The position numbers were made by a program, and so were the translations under genes. The notes below the pieces were generated by a model, which saw nothing but the letters and a program-made list of their open reading frames with translations, ran no database searches and was not told where the DNA came from. DNA of 64,000 bases from positions 4,717,001 through 4,781,000 of the forward strand of contig NZ_JAKRKC020000001.1 of NCBI RefSeq assembly GCF_022664455.2. Direction: 5' to 3'. Numbering within the stretch: position 1 is the first letter of the stretch; every line of letters begins with the position of its first letter. The stretch is from Actinomadura luzonensis (GTDB lineage Bacteria > Actinomycetota > Actinomycetes > Streptosporangiales > Streptosporangiaceae). Below are positions 56,325 to 64,000 of this stretch, in pieces.

Positions 56325-57345
56325 AGACCGCCGCCAGGGCGCCCACCGGCAGCCGGGACTCCACCACGCCCGGGTCCTCGGTGTAGCCGAGCGTCGCGCC
56401 CAGCGAGACCAGCAGCCTGCGCATCCGCACGTTGTCCGACAACATGGTCGCCCGCACCTCGGCGTACCCGAGGTCGCGCGCGGCCCGCACCAGCATCTTC
56501 GCCATGGCCGTGCCCAGACCGCGCCCCTGCCAGCGGTCCTCGACGAGGAAGGCCATCTCGGCGATGCCCGGGTCGGGGGTGAACATGAGGTTCGCCATCC
56601 CCACGACCTGCCCGTCGTGCCCGGCGACCAGGGAGTATCCCCTGCTCCGGTCGCACAGCCGGTCGAACATGCGGGCCGGGAGCGCCGGCATCGAGGTGAA
56701 GTAGCGGAACCTGCGCGACTCCGGCGAGCACCGGTCGTGCAGGTCGCGGACGGCCTCGCGGTAGATCGAGGTGAGCGGGCGGACGGTCACCTCGGCGCCG
56801 TCGGCCAGCTTGAGCCCGCGCTCGGCGCTCGCCTGGTCCTCCGCGGGCTGGGCGAGCCGGGCGAAGGCGGCGGCCCTGGCCGCCTCGGTCAGCGTGAACG
56901 GCAGCTCGGCGCGGCGCAGCCGGACCGCGCGCTTGGCGGCGACGGGCACCACGAGCTGGGTCGGGTCGGGAAGATCACTCACCGCTTCACCATAGATCCA
57001 CCGGGCGTCGTCGGCGCGCAGCAGCTCGGCCAGCAGCTCCGGCAGCCGCCACGGCATCGTGCGCAGCCGGGAGGCCAGCAGGAGCGCGCGGGTGGGCTCG
57101 TCGGTCAGCTCGTGGGCGGTGGCGGGCACCACCTGGACCCGGCGGCCGCCGGCCGCCTCCAGGGCCTCGCGCACGGTCTCGGGGTGGGCGGGGATGTCGG
57201 CGACGAACTCGTCAACGGTGCCGTCGGTGTCGGACTGGACGCTGAGGCCCAGGATGTTGCCGCCCCTGTCGGCCAGGGCCGAGGCGAGGGAGGCCAGCCG
57301 CCCGGGCCGCTCGTCCACTGTGGTGCGGATGCGCAAGAATCCCAT
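56323..57345 (-). CDS. ACT-domain and GNAT acetyltransferase fusion protein
   Basis: A 340-residue two-domain protein. Residues 1-75 form an ACT domain (RIRTTVDERPGRLASLASALADRGGNILGLSV), which usually binds amino acids. Residues 155-330 form a GNAT acetyltransferase with acetyl-CoA-binding motif A VEDRWQGRGLGTAMAKMLV near 262-280. Such fusions in actinobacteria are thought to be acetyltransferases controlled by amino acids; the target is unknown. ATG 57345 is chosen because the ACT domain begins at once; upstream in-frame residues look non-coding. The gene diverges from a FAD oxidoreductase gene, with a repeated inverted element between. Confidence 0.85.
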   Translation of the reverse strand: MGFLRIRTTVDERPGRLASLASALADRGGNILGLSVQSDTDGTVDEFVADIPAHPETVREALEAAGGRRVQVVPATAHELTDEPTRALLLASRLRTMPWRLPELLAELLRADDARWIYGEAVSDLPDPTQLVVPVAAKRAVRLRRAELPFTLTEAARAAAFARLAQPAEDQASAERGLKLADGAEVTVRPLTSIYREAVRDLHDRCSPESRRFRYFTSMPALPARMFDRLCDRSRGYSLVAGHDGQVVGMANLMFTPDPGIAEMAFLVEDRWQGRGLGTAMAKMLVRAARDLGYAEVRATMLSDNVRMRRLLVSLGATLGYTEDPGVVESRLPVGALAAV

Positions 57346-57410
57346 GCGTCCAGCATGCCGGGGAGCTGTTACACGGCCGCTAACGTCGTGTTTCATCGCG
57401 AATGAACCCA

Positions 57411-57519
57411 TATATCCGGATACGTGCCGCCGCCCCGCGAGCCCGCCGCCCGCCCGGCACGACTCGTTGAGGATCGATCACGAATTTCGTTGCGAGATGC
57501 GGCGCAGTGTCCGGATATA
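57411..57519. promoter_or_regulatory. Repeated TCCGGATATA element in the ACT-GNAT / oxidoreductase divergent promoter
   Basis: TATATCCGGA at 57411-57420 and TCCGGATATA at 57510-57519 are exact reverse complements 89 bp apart. The first also forms the perfect 10-bp palindrome TATCCGGATA (57413-57422). The second lies 15 bp before the oxidoreductase ATG. Two such sites suggest a regulator binding both ends of the divergent region. Confidence 0.55.
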
Positions 57520-57534
57520 GCAGGATACGGGGGC

Positions 57535-58911
57535 ATGAGCGTGCGTGTTCCCTTGTCGTCCGAGTACGTGAACGGCGACGTGTCCTTCTGGTACCGGTCC
57601 CTGGGCATCCCCGCCCCGGGCCCCCGGCTCGACGGCGACCTGGAGGCCGACGTCGCGATCGTCGGCGCCGGCTACACGGGCCTGTGGACCGCGTACTACC
57701 TCAAGCGCGCCCGCCCGTCCCTCCGCGTCGTCCTGCTGGAGCAGGAGTTCGCCGGCTTCGGCGCCTCCGGCCGCAACGGCGGCTGGCTCACCGGCGACCT
57801 GGCCGGCTCGCACGAGCGCTACGGCGAGGGCGCCCGCCGCCTGCAGCGCGAGATGTACGACTCGATCGACGAGGTCATCGCCGTCTGCGACAAGGAGGGC
57901 ATCGACTGCGACCTGGTCAAGGGCGGCGTGCTGAACGTGGCCCGCACCCCCGCCCAGGCCGCCCGCCTGCGCGAGTCGGTCGAGGCCGCCCGCCCCTGGG
58001 GCATCGGCGAGGACGACCTGCGCCTGGTTGACCCCGGCGACCACCTCAAGGTCGCCGGCGCGCTCGCGGGCACCTGGAGCCCGCACTGCGCCCGCATCCA
58101 GCCCGCCAAGCTGGCGCAGGGCCTGGCCAGGGTCGTCCGGGAGCTCGGCGTGCCGATCTACGAGCGCACGCCGGTCACGGAGATCGTCCCGCACCGCGCC
58201 GTCACCCCGTACGGCACCGTGACCGCCGGCCACGTCATCCGCGCCACCGAGGGCTTCACCGCCCGCCTGCGCGGCCTGCGCCGCCAGTGGCTGCCGATGA
58301 ACAGCTCCATGATCGTCACCGAGCCGCTGCCGCGGTCGTTCTGGGACGAGGTCGGCTGGAGCGGCGCCGAGCTGCTCGGCGACCTGGCCCACTACTACAT
58401 GTACGCCCAGCGCACCGCCGACGACCGGATCGCCTTCGGCGGCCGGGGCCGCCCCTACCTGTACGGCTCCCGCATCGACGCCCGCGGCCGCACCCACGAG
58501 TGGACGGTCGAGGCGCTGTGGGGCCTGCTGACCGAGTTCTTCCCCGCCGCCCGTTCCTCGGCGGTCGCGCACGCCTGGTCGGGCGTGCTCGGCGTGCCGC
58601 GCGACTGGTGCTCGACCGTGCACGTGGACCCGGCGACGGGCCTCGGCTGGGCGGGCGGCTACACCGGCCACGGCGTCACCACCACCAACCTGGCCGGCCG
58701 CACGCTGCGCGACCTGATCCTCGGCGAGGAGACGGACCTGACGTCCCTGCCGTGGGTGGGCCGCGAGGTGCGCCCGTGGGAGCCGGAGCCGCTGCGCTGG
58801 ATCGGCGTGCACGCGATGTACCGCCTCTACCGGGTGGCCGACCACCGCGAGCGCACGATGCCGCGCACCTCGGTCCTGGCCCGCTTCGCCGACCTCATCA
58901 CCGGGCACTGA
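57535..58911 (+). CDS. FAD-dependent amine/amino-acid oxidoreductase (DAO family)
   Basis: A 458-residue flavoprotein. The dinucleotide-binding motif ADVAIVGAGYTGLWTAYYL lies near residues 36-54, followed by VVLLEQEFAGFGASGRNGGW, typical of the DadA/PuuB-like DAO family. The C-terminal TGLGWAGGYTGHGVTTTNLAGR is the second FAD motif. Substrates in this group include gamma-glutamylputrescine, sarcosine and other secondary amines. The ATG at 57535 follows GGGGG. A 57-bp gap separates it from an amidohydrolase gene in the same direction, suggesting a two-gene catabolic operon for an amine or amide. Confidence 0.87.
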   Translation: MSVRVPLSSEYVNGDVSFWYRSLGIPAPGPRLDGDLEADVAIVGAGYTGLWTAYYLKRARPSLRVVLLEQEFAGFGASGRNGGWLTGDLAGSHERYGEGARRLQREMYDSIDEVIAVCDKEGIDCDLVKGGVLNVARTPAQAARLRESVEAARPWGIGEDDLRLVDPGDHLKVAGALAGTWSPHCARIQPAKLAQGLARVVRELGVPIYERTPVTEIVPHRAVTPYGTVTAGHVIRATEGFTARLRGLRRQWLPMNSSMIVTEPLPRSFWDEVGWSGAELLGDLAHYYMYAQRTADDRIAFGGRGRPYLYGSRIDARGRTHEWTVEALWGLLTEFFPAARSSAVAHAWSGVLGVPRDWCSTVHVDPATGLGWAGGYTGHGVTTTNLAGRTLRDLILGEETDLTSLPWVGREVRPWEPEPLRWIGVHAMYRLYRVADHRERTMPRTSVLARFADLITGH

Positions 58912-58968
58912 CCCACCGCGCCCTCACCGCGCCCCCACCACCGTTCCTCCCACCGACAAGGAGAACCG

Positions 58969-60570
58969 ATGACCATCCTCTTCCGCGGCGGCCGCGTCTT
59001 CACCCCGGACGGCGTACGGGAGGCGGCCGTGCTGGTGAGCGACGGCGTGATCGCCGCCGTGGGCCCGGAGGGGGAGCTGGCCCGGCGGGCGCCGTCGCAC
59101 GAGACGGTCGACCTGGACGGCGGCCTGCTGACGCCGGGCTTCACCGACGCCCACATCCACCCCGTCCAGGCGGGCCTGGAGCGCGCCAAGTGCGACCTGT
59201 CGGAGGTCTTCGGCCTGGACGCCTACCTCGCCGCGATCGACGCCTACGCCGCGCGCAACCCGGGCAGGGAGTGGATCGACGGCGGCGGCTGGGACATGTC
59301 CGCCTTCCCCGGCGGCCTGCCTCACCGCGCGCAGCTCGACCACCTCGACCGCCCGGTCTACCTGATCCAGCGCGACCACCACGCCGCCTGGGTCAACTCC
59401 CGCGCCCTGGAGCGCGCCGGCATCACCCGCGACACCCCCGACCCGGCCGACGGCCGCATCGAGCGCGACCCCGACGGCGGCCCGTCCGGCGTCCTGCACG
59501 AGGGCGCGATGGACCTCGTCGGCCTGCTCACCCCCCGCCCCACGGCCGAGGACCTGGACGCGGCGCTGCAGGACGCGCAGCGGCACCTGTTCTCGCTGGG
59601 CATCACAGGCTGGCAGGACGCCATCGTGGGCTCGTACGCGGGCTCGGACGACCAACTGCCCACCTACCTGTCCGCGGCCCGCCAGGGGCGTCTCAGGGCC
59701 CGCGTGACGGGCGCCCTGTGGTGGGACAGGACGCGCGGCGCGGAGCAGATCGAGGAGCTGGTGGCGCGGCGGGCCCTGGCGGAGGGCCTGGACCGGTTCC
59801 GGGCCGGCTCCGTCAAGATCATGCAGGACGGCATCACGGAGAACTTCACCGCCGCCACGCTGGAGCCGTACTGCCTGTGCGGCGGCACCGGCCTGTCGTA
59901 CGTGGACCCCGTCAAGCTCAGGGAGTACGTCGCCGAGCTCGACCGCCACGGCTTCCAGGTGCACTTCCACGCCATCGGCGAGCGCGCCGTCCGCGAGGCC
60001 CTGGACAGCTTCGAGGGCACGGACCCGGCCAACCGGCACCACATCGCGCACCTGCAGATCATCGAGCCGTCCGACGTGCCGCGCTTCGCCGCGCTCGGCG
60101 TCACGGCCAACCTGCAGCCGCTGTGGGCCACCCACCACGCCCAGATGGACGAGCTGACGCTGCCGTACCTGGGCGAGCCGCGCTCGTCGTGGCAGTACCC
60201 CTTCAGGGACCTGCTGGAGCACGGCACCCGCCTCTGCGCGGGCAGCGACTGGCCGGTCTCCAACGCCGACCCGGTGCAGGGCATGCACGTGGCGGTCAAC
60301 CGGACCGAGCCGGGCGGCTCGGTCCACGCGGGCTACCCGACCGCGCAGACGCCGTTCCTGCCGGGGCAGCGCATCGACCTGGCGACCGCGATGGCCGCGT
60401 ACACCTCGGGCTCGGCCTGGATCAACCGCTCACCCGCGGGCGTCATCGAGCCGGGCCGCCCGGCCGACCTGGTGGTGCTGGACCGCGACCCGTTCGCGCT
60501 GCCGCCGGAGGAGATCTGGACGGCGCGCGCGCGGATGACGTTCGTGGACGGCGAGCCGGTCCACCAGTAG
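58969..60570 (+). CDS. Amidohydrolase family protein (YtcJ-like)
   Basis: A 533-residue metal-dependent hydrolase of the amidohydrolase 3 (YtcJ) group. Metal and catalytic motifs are GFTDAHIHP near residues 58-66, GSVKIMQDGI near 282 (the Lys bridging the metals), FHAIGERAV near 325-333, HHIAHLQII near 349-357 and LCAGSDWPV near 423-431. Enzymes of this group remove acyl groups or open lactams and imides. The start has AAGGAG upstream. It is co-directional with the FAD oxidoreductase gene and followed by a perfect hairpin. Confidence 0.9.
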   Translation: MTILFRGGRVFTPDGVREAAVLVSDGVIAAVGPEGELARRAPSHETVDLDGGLLTPGFTDAHIHPVQAGLERAKCDLSEVFGLDAYLAAIDAYAARNPGREWIDGGGWDMSAFPGGLPHRAQLDHLDRPVYLIQRDHHAAWVNSRALERAGITRDTPDPADGRIERDPDGGPSGVLHEGAMDLVGLLTPRPTAEDLDAALQDAQRHLFSLGITGWQDAIVGSYAGSDDQLPTYLSAARQGRLRARVTGALWWDRTRGAEQIEELVARRALAEGLDRFRAGSVKIMQDGITENFTAATLEPYCLCGGTGLSYVDPVKLREYVAELDRHGFQVHFHAIGERAVREALDSFEGTDPANRHHIAHLQIIEPSDVPRFAALGVTANLQPLWATHHAQMDELTLPYLGEPRSSWQYPFRDLLEHGTRLCAGSDWPVSNADPVQGMHVAVNRTEPGGSVHAGYPTAQTPFLPGQRIDLATAMAAYTSGSAWINRSPAGVIEPGRPADLVVLDRDPFALPPEEIWTARARMTFVDGEPVHQ

Positions 60571-60599
60571 GGCCCGGCAGGGCCCCGGGACACGCGGAA

Positions 60600-60623
60600 G
60601 CCCCCGCCGCTGCCGGCGGGGGC
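60600..60623. terminator. Bidirectional terminator between the amidohydrolase gene and rbpA
   Basis: GCCCCCGCCG and CGGCGGGGGC pair perfectly over 10 bp with a CTGC loop, in the 74-bp gap between convergent genes. Confidence 0.85.
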
Positions 60624-60644
60624 TCGTCGTGCGCGCCGGGACGC

Positions 60645-60989
60645 CTACCAGGGCGACTTGTTGGCGCGCAGGCGCTCCAGCGCCTCCTCCAGGATCGCCT
60701 TGCCGTCCTTGTCGCTCCTGCGCTCCTTCACGTACGCGAGGTGCGTCTTGTACGGCTCGTTCCGCGGCGGGGCAGGGGGGTTCGACTCGTCCTGTCCGGC
60801 AGGGAGGCCGCAACGAGGACAGTCCCACAGCTCGGGGACCGCCGCGTCGCTGGCGAAACTGGGGCGCGTCTCGTGCATGTTGGCGCACCAGAACGAGACC
60901 CGCACTCTCGGAGCCGCCTCGCCACGCTCGGCCTCCCCCATAGGGCCGGCGCCGACTCGGCTGCCACGGATCGCGTTGCCACTACCCAC
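60645..60989 (-). CDS. rbpA: RNA polymerase-binding protein RbpA
   Basis: A 114-residue actinobacterial RNA polymerase-binding protein that stabilises the open complex with principal sigma factors. It has the N-terminal GSGNAIRGSRVGAGPMGE, the zinc-binding core FWCANMH ... WDCPRCGLPAG, and the basic linker and sigma-interacting end KTHLAYVKERRSDKDGKAILEEALERLR. The GTG start has GAGGAG nine bases upstream. No SigR-type promoter (GGAAT-N18-GTT) is seen in the 72 bp before it. Confidence 0.97.
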   Translation of the reverse strand: MGSGNAIRGSRVGAGPMGEAERGEAAPRVRVSFWCANMHETRPSFASDAAVPELWDCPRCGLPAGQDESNPPAPPRNEPYKTHLAYVKERRSDKDGKAILEEALERLRANKSPW

Positions 60990-61061
60990 GGATGAACTCC
61001 TCGCTCGATCGCCCCGCGCGCGAACACGGGGGGAGAATCACTGTCACGCGTTACTTGTTGC

Positions 61062-61292
61062 TCAGGGCCGCATGAGCAGGCCGAGAGCGATGATGCAGAC
61101 GAACCAGATGGTGCCCGTGATGACGGTCAGCCGGTCGAGGTTGCGCTCCACCACCGAGGAACCACCGAAGTTCGACGAGAAGCCGCCGCCGAACATGTCA
61201 GACAGGCCACCACCCTTGCCCTTGTGAAGCAGGACGAGCAGGATCATGAGAAGGCTCGCCAGGATGAGGGCGATGGAGATTCCGATTTCCAC
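61062..61292 (-). CDS. secG: Preprotein translocase subunit SecG
   Basis: A 76-residue membrane protein of the SecYEG channel. Two hydrophobic segments (IGISIALILASLLMILLVLL and VITGTIWFVCIIALGLL) flank the conserved cytoplasmic loop HKGKGGGLSDMFGGGFSS. The GTG start is at 61292. It follows tpiA by about 100 bp, the gap-pgk-tpiA-secG order common in actinobacteria. Confidence 0.96.
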   Translation of the reverse strand: MEIGISIALILASLLMILLVLLHKGKGGGLSDMFGGGFSSNFGGSSVVERNLDRLTVITGTIWFVCIIALGLLMRP

Positions 61293-61391
61293 GGTATGCC
61301 TGTTCCTTCAATGCTCTGTGACGCGTGACGATTCAAACTTGCCTTTCGAGGGTACGACCTGCTGTCAAGTCGCATCTCCCGAACGGCTCAG

Positions 61392-62177
61392 TTAGCCAGG
61401 CAATTCGGAGAATCGGCAGATCTTGGCGAACTCCCCGGCGTCGATGCTGGCACCGCCCACGAGCGCGCCATCGACATCCGGTTGTGCCATGATCCCGGCG
61501 ATATTGCCTGACTTGACCGAGCCACCGTAAAGGATACGGACCGCCGAGGCCACTTCGGCGTCGTAGAGCTCAGCGAGTCTGATTCGCAACGCTCCGCAGA
61601 CCTCCTGGGCGTCCTCGGGGGTGGCCACCTCGCCGGTGCCGATCGCCCACACCGGCTCGTAGGCCACCACTATCGATTTTGCCTGCTCGGCCGAGATCTT
61701 GCGCAGCGCGCCGTCGAGTTGGCCGAGACTGTGCGCGATGTGGCCGCCCTCTTGGCGCACCGCCAGGCCCTCGCCCACGCACAGGATCGGCGTGAGCGAG
61801 TGCCGGTAGGCGGCCTGCACCTTGGCGTTGACGACGTCGTCGTCCTCGCCGTGGTACTGGCGCCGCTCGGAGTGGCCGATGACCACGTACGTGCAGCTCA
61901 GCTTGGCGAGCATCGGGCCGGAGATCTCACCGGTGTAGGCGCCGCCGTCGTGCGGCGAGACGTCCTGGGCCCCGTAGACGATCCTGAGCTTGTCGCCGTC
62001 GACCAGGGTCTGGACGCTGCGCAGGTCGGTGAACGGCGGCAGGACGGCGACCTCGACCTTGTCGAAGTCCTTGTCGTTGAGGGCGAAGGCCAGCTTCTGG
62101 ACGAGCGCGATGGCCTCAAGGTGGTTGAGGTTCATCTTCCAGTTGCCGGCGATGAGGGGCTTGCGCTGCTGCGACAC
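61392..62177 (-). CDS. tpiA: Triosephosphate isomerase
   Basis: A 261-residue TIM-barrel enzyme interconverting dihydroxyacetone phosphate and glyceraldehyde 3-phosphate. Catalytic residues are Lys in AGNWKMNLN near residue 13, His in [10 protein letters not shown] near 100 and Glu in [13 protein letters not shown] near 172; the phosphate loop is YGGSVKSGN. The GTG start at 62177 directly follows the pgk stop, with GGAGGAG inside the end of pgk. Confidence 0.97.
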   Translation of the reverse strand: MSQQRKPLIAGNWKMNLNHLEAIALVQKLAFALNDKDFDKVEVAVLPPFTDLRSVQTLVDGDKLRIVYGAQDVSPHDGGAYTGEISGPMLAKLSCTYVVIGHSERRQYHGEDDDVVNAKVQAAYRHSLTPILCVGEGLAVRQEGGHIAHSLGQLDGALRKISAEQAKSIVVAYEPVWAIGTGEVATPEDAQEVCGALRIRLAELYDAEVASAVRILYGGSVKSGNIAGIMAQPDVDGALVGGASIDAGEFAKICRFSELPG

Positions 62178-63365
62178 CTACTCCTCCAGTGCGGCGAGTC
62201 CGGGCAGGGTCTTGCCCTCAAGATATTCGAGGCTGGCCCCGCCGCCGGTGGAGATGTGCGAGAAACCGTCCTCGGGCAGGCCCAGCTTGCGCACCGCGGC
62301 CGCGGAGTCGCCGCCGCCCACCACGGTGAAGGCCCCGGAGGAGATCAGCGCCTCCGCGACGGCCTTGGTGCCGCCGGAGAACGCGTCGAACTCGAACACG
62401 CCCATCGGGCCGTTCCAGAAGACGGTCTTGGCGTCGGCCAGCTTGGCGGCGAACAGCTCGCGGGTCTTCGGCCCGATGTCGAGCCCCTCCCGGTCGGCCG
62501 GGATCGCGGTGGCCTCGACGGCCTCGTGCGCGGCGTCGGGGGCGTACTCGGTGGCGGCCAGCACGTCGACCGGCAGGACGAGCTCCACGCCGCGCTCGGC
62601 GGCCTCGGACAGGAAGCCGCGCACCTGGTCGAGCTGGTCCTCCTGGAGCAGCGACCGGCCCACCTCGTGGCCCTGGGCCTTGAGGAAGGTGTAGGCCATG
62701 CCGCCGCCGATCAGCAGCCGGTCGACCTTGGTCAGCAGGTTGGCGATGACGCCGAGCTTGTCGCTGACCTTCGCGCCGCCCAGCACCACCACGTACGGGC
62801 GCTCGGGCTGCTCGGTCAGCTTCTTCAGCACCTCGACCTCGGCCACGATCAGCCCGCCCGCCGCGTGCGGCAGGATCCTGGGCACGTCGTAGACGCTGGC
62901 GTGCTTGCGGTGCACCGCGCCGAAGCCGTCGCCCACGTACAGCTCGGCGAGGCCGGCCAGCTTCTCGGCGAACGCGCCGCGCGCGGCGTCGTCCTTGGAG
63001 TCCTCGCCCGGCTCGAAGCGCAGGTTCTCCAGCAGCGCCACCTGGCCGTCCTGGAGCGCCTCCACGGTGGCGCGGGCGCTGTCGCCGACCACGTCGGCGG
63101 CGAAGGCGACGTCCTGGCCCAGCAGCTCGCCCAGGCGGACGGCCACCGGCCGCAGCGAGTACTTCGGGTTGACCTGGCCCTTCGGCCTGCCCAGGTGGGC
63201 GCAGACGACGACCTTCGCGCCCCGGCCGGTCAGCGCCTTGATCGTCGGCACCGACGCGCGGATGCGGCCGTCGTCGGTGATCGTCTCCCCGTCGAGGGGG
63301 ACGTTGAGGTCGGCGCGCACCAGCACACGCCGCCCCTTCACGTCGAGATCGTCGAGCGTGCGCAT
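62178..63365 (-). CDS. pgk: Phosphoglycerate kinase
   Basis: A 395-residue two-lobed kinase making ATP from 1,3-bisphosphoglycerate. Signatures are [13 protein letters not shown] near residues 15-27, [19 protein letters not shown] near 200, [10 protein letters not shown] near 322 and [10 protein letters not shown] near 353. ATG 63365 (MRTLDDLD) is preferred over ATG 63371 because AGGAG is then seven bases away, and the resulting length is standard. A 180-bp gap with no clear gene separates it from gap. Confidence 0.97.
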   Translation of the reverse strand: MRTLDDLDVKGRRVLVRADLNVPLDGETITDDGRIRASVPTIKALTGRGAKVVVCAHLGRPKGQVNPKYSLRPVAVRLGELLGQDVAFAADVVGDSARATVEALQDGQVALLENLRFEPGEDSKDDAARGAFAEKLAGLAELYVGDGFGAVHRKHASVYDVPRILPHAAGGLIVAEVEVLKKLTEQPERPYVVVLGGAKVSDKLGVIANLLTKVDRLLIGGGMAYTFLKAQGHEVGRSLLQEDQLDQVRGFLSEAAERGVELVLPVDVLAATEYAPDAAHEAVEATAIPADREGLDIGPKTRELFAAKLADAKTVFWNGPMGVFEFDAFSGGTKAVAEALISSGAFTVVGGGDSAAAVRKLGLPEDGFSHISTGGGASLEYLEGKTLPGLAALEE

Positions 63366-63545
63366 GCTCATGCTCCTGTTCCAGCGGGGCGCGCGTGGCG
63401 CGCGCCCCGGCACGTGTGTCATGGCCTCAGCCCATGAGGCGGCCCCGGCCGCTGCCGGCCGGCGCCCTTCCCCGTAGCTTCCATTGGACGCCGCCGGCCC
63501 GGAAAAGGGCGGTGCCGCCGCGCGGGGACGTCGCCCCCGGGATCG

Positions 63546-64000
<455 letters not shown>

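Noticed and set aside
57535-58911. The FAD oxidoreductase as the missing D-hydroxyproline oxidase
   Set aside because: It is 17 kb from the hydroxyproline operon, paired with an amidohydrolase, and lacks the TATGTCACATA operator. Nothing links it to that pathway.
58287-60995. A 902-codon plus-strand open frame spanning the FAD oxidoreductase, amidohydrolase and rbpA region
   Set aside because: It crosses gene boundaries and a strong terminator, and the real frames show clear catalytic motifs.
60990-61061. SigR-type promoter before rbpA
   Set aside because: No GGAAT/GTT pair with suitable spacing is visible in the short gap; rbpA might be transcribed from further upstream.

Overview
The window is a very GC-rich chromosomal segment from a filamentous actinomycete. 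Actinobacterial marker genes support this: rbpA, opcA, an acVLRF1 release factor, a SUF operon carrying a Rieske ferredoxin, and a tkt-tal-pgi-zwf-opcA-pgl block. Many genes also look leaderless. The gene order suggests Streptosporangiales, perhaps Nonomuraea or a relative; that placement is inference. There are no rRNA or tRNA genes, integrases, transposases or CRISPR arrays.

Layout. (1) Positions 1-7205, minus strand: a rhamnogalacturonan (pectin) utilisation locus, with a YetA-like protein (cut by the left edge), a rhamnogalacturonan acetylesterase, two CUT1 permeases, a binding lipoprotein, a DUF624 protein, a DUF1961 protein and a LacI regulator. Matching LacI-type palindromes lie in front of the DUF624 gene and the regulator. 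(2) 7344-14082: a TetR/NmrA divergent pair with a perfect 23-bp inverted repeat, acVLRF1, a degenerate EAL-CBS protein, and a DesK/DesR-like two-component system overlapping an ABC-2 exporter. (3) 14169-15345: hisG and hisE. (4) 15444-21002: a second sugar locus with a frameshifted cephalosporin-C-deacetylase-type esterase diverging from LacI, binding protein and two permeases. Neither sugar locus has an ATPase, which fits a shared MsiK-type ATPase elsewhere. (5) 21097-23100: a DEAD-box helicase with a repeat-rich tail. (6) 23373-29726: sufR-sufB-sufD-Rieske-sufC-sufS-sufU-sufT, with a DtxR/IdeR-type iron box in front. (7) 29822-35183: exporters (Bcr/CflA MFS, ABC-2 pair, second MFS, EamA permease). 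(8) 35484-40043: a translationally coupled hydroxyproline/proline catabolic operon with its GntR regulator. (9) 40157-44268: heme A synthesis (ctaA-like COX15, ctaB) around a DUF218 protein and a PrsW protease. (10) 44524-52809: pentose phosphate pathway operon in which the pgi-like gene is frameshifted and has degenerate motifs. (11) 52864-60570: adenosine deaminase, a methyltransferase, a coiled-coil protein, a stand-alone Clp N-domain protein, an ACT-GNAT fusion, and a FAD oxidoreductase with an amidohydrolase. (12) 60645-64000: rbpA, secG and the lower-glycolysis genes tpiA, pgk and gap (cut by the right edge).

How the genes work together: two carbohydrate-import loci, central sugar metabolism (oxidative pentose phosphate pathway and triose glycolysis), Fe-S cluster assembly tied to iron status, and heme A synthesis for the terminal oxidase. 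I did not find a clearly new multi-gene system. The observations most worth checking are the iron box on the SUF operon, the decaying pgi-like gene, the three minisatellites that each begin at a stop codon, the degenerate EAL-CBS protein, and several strong uncharacterised palindromes.
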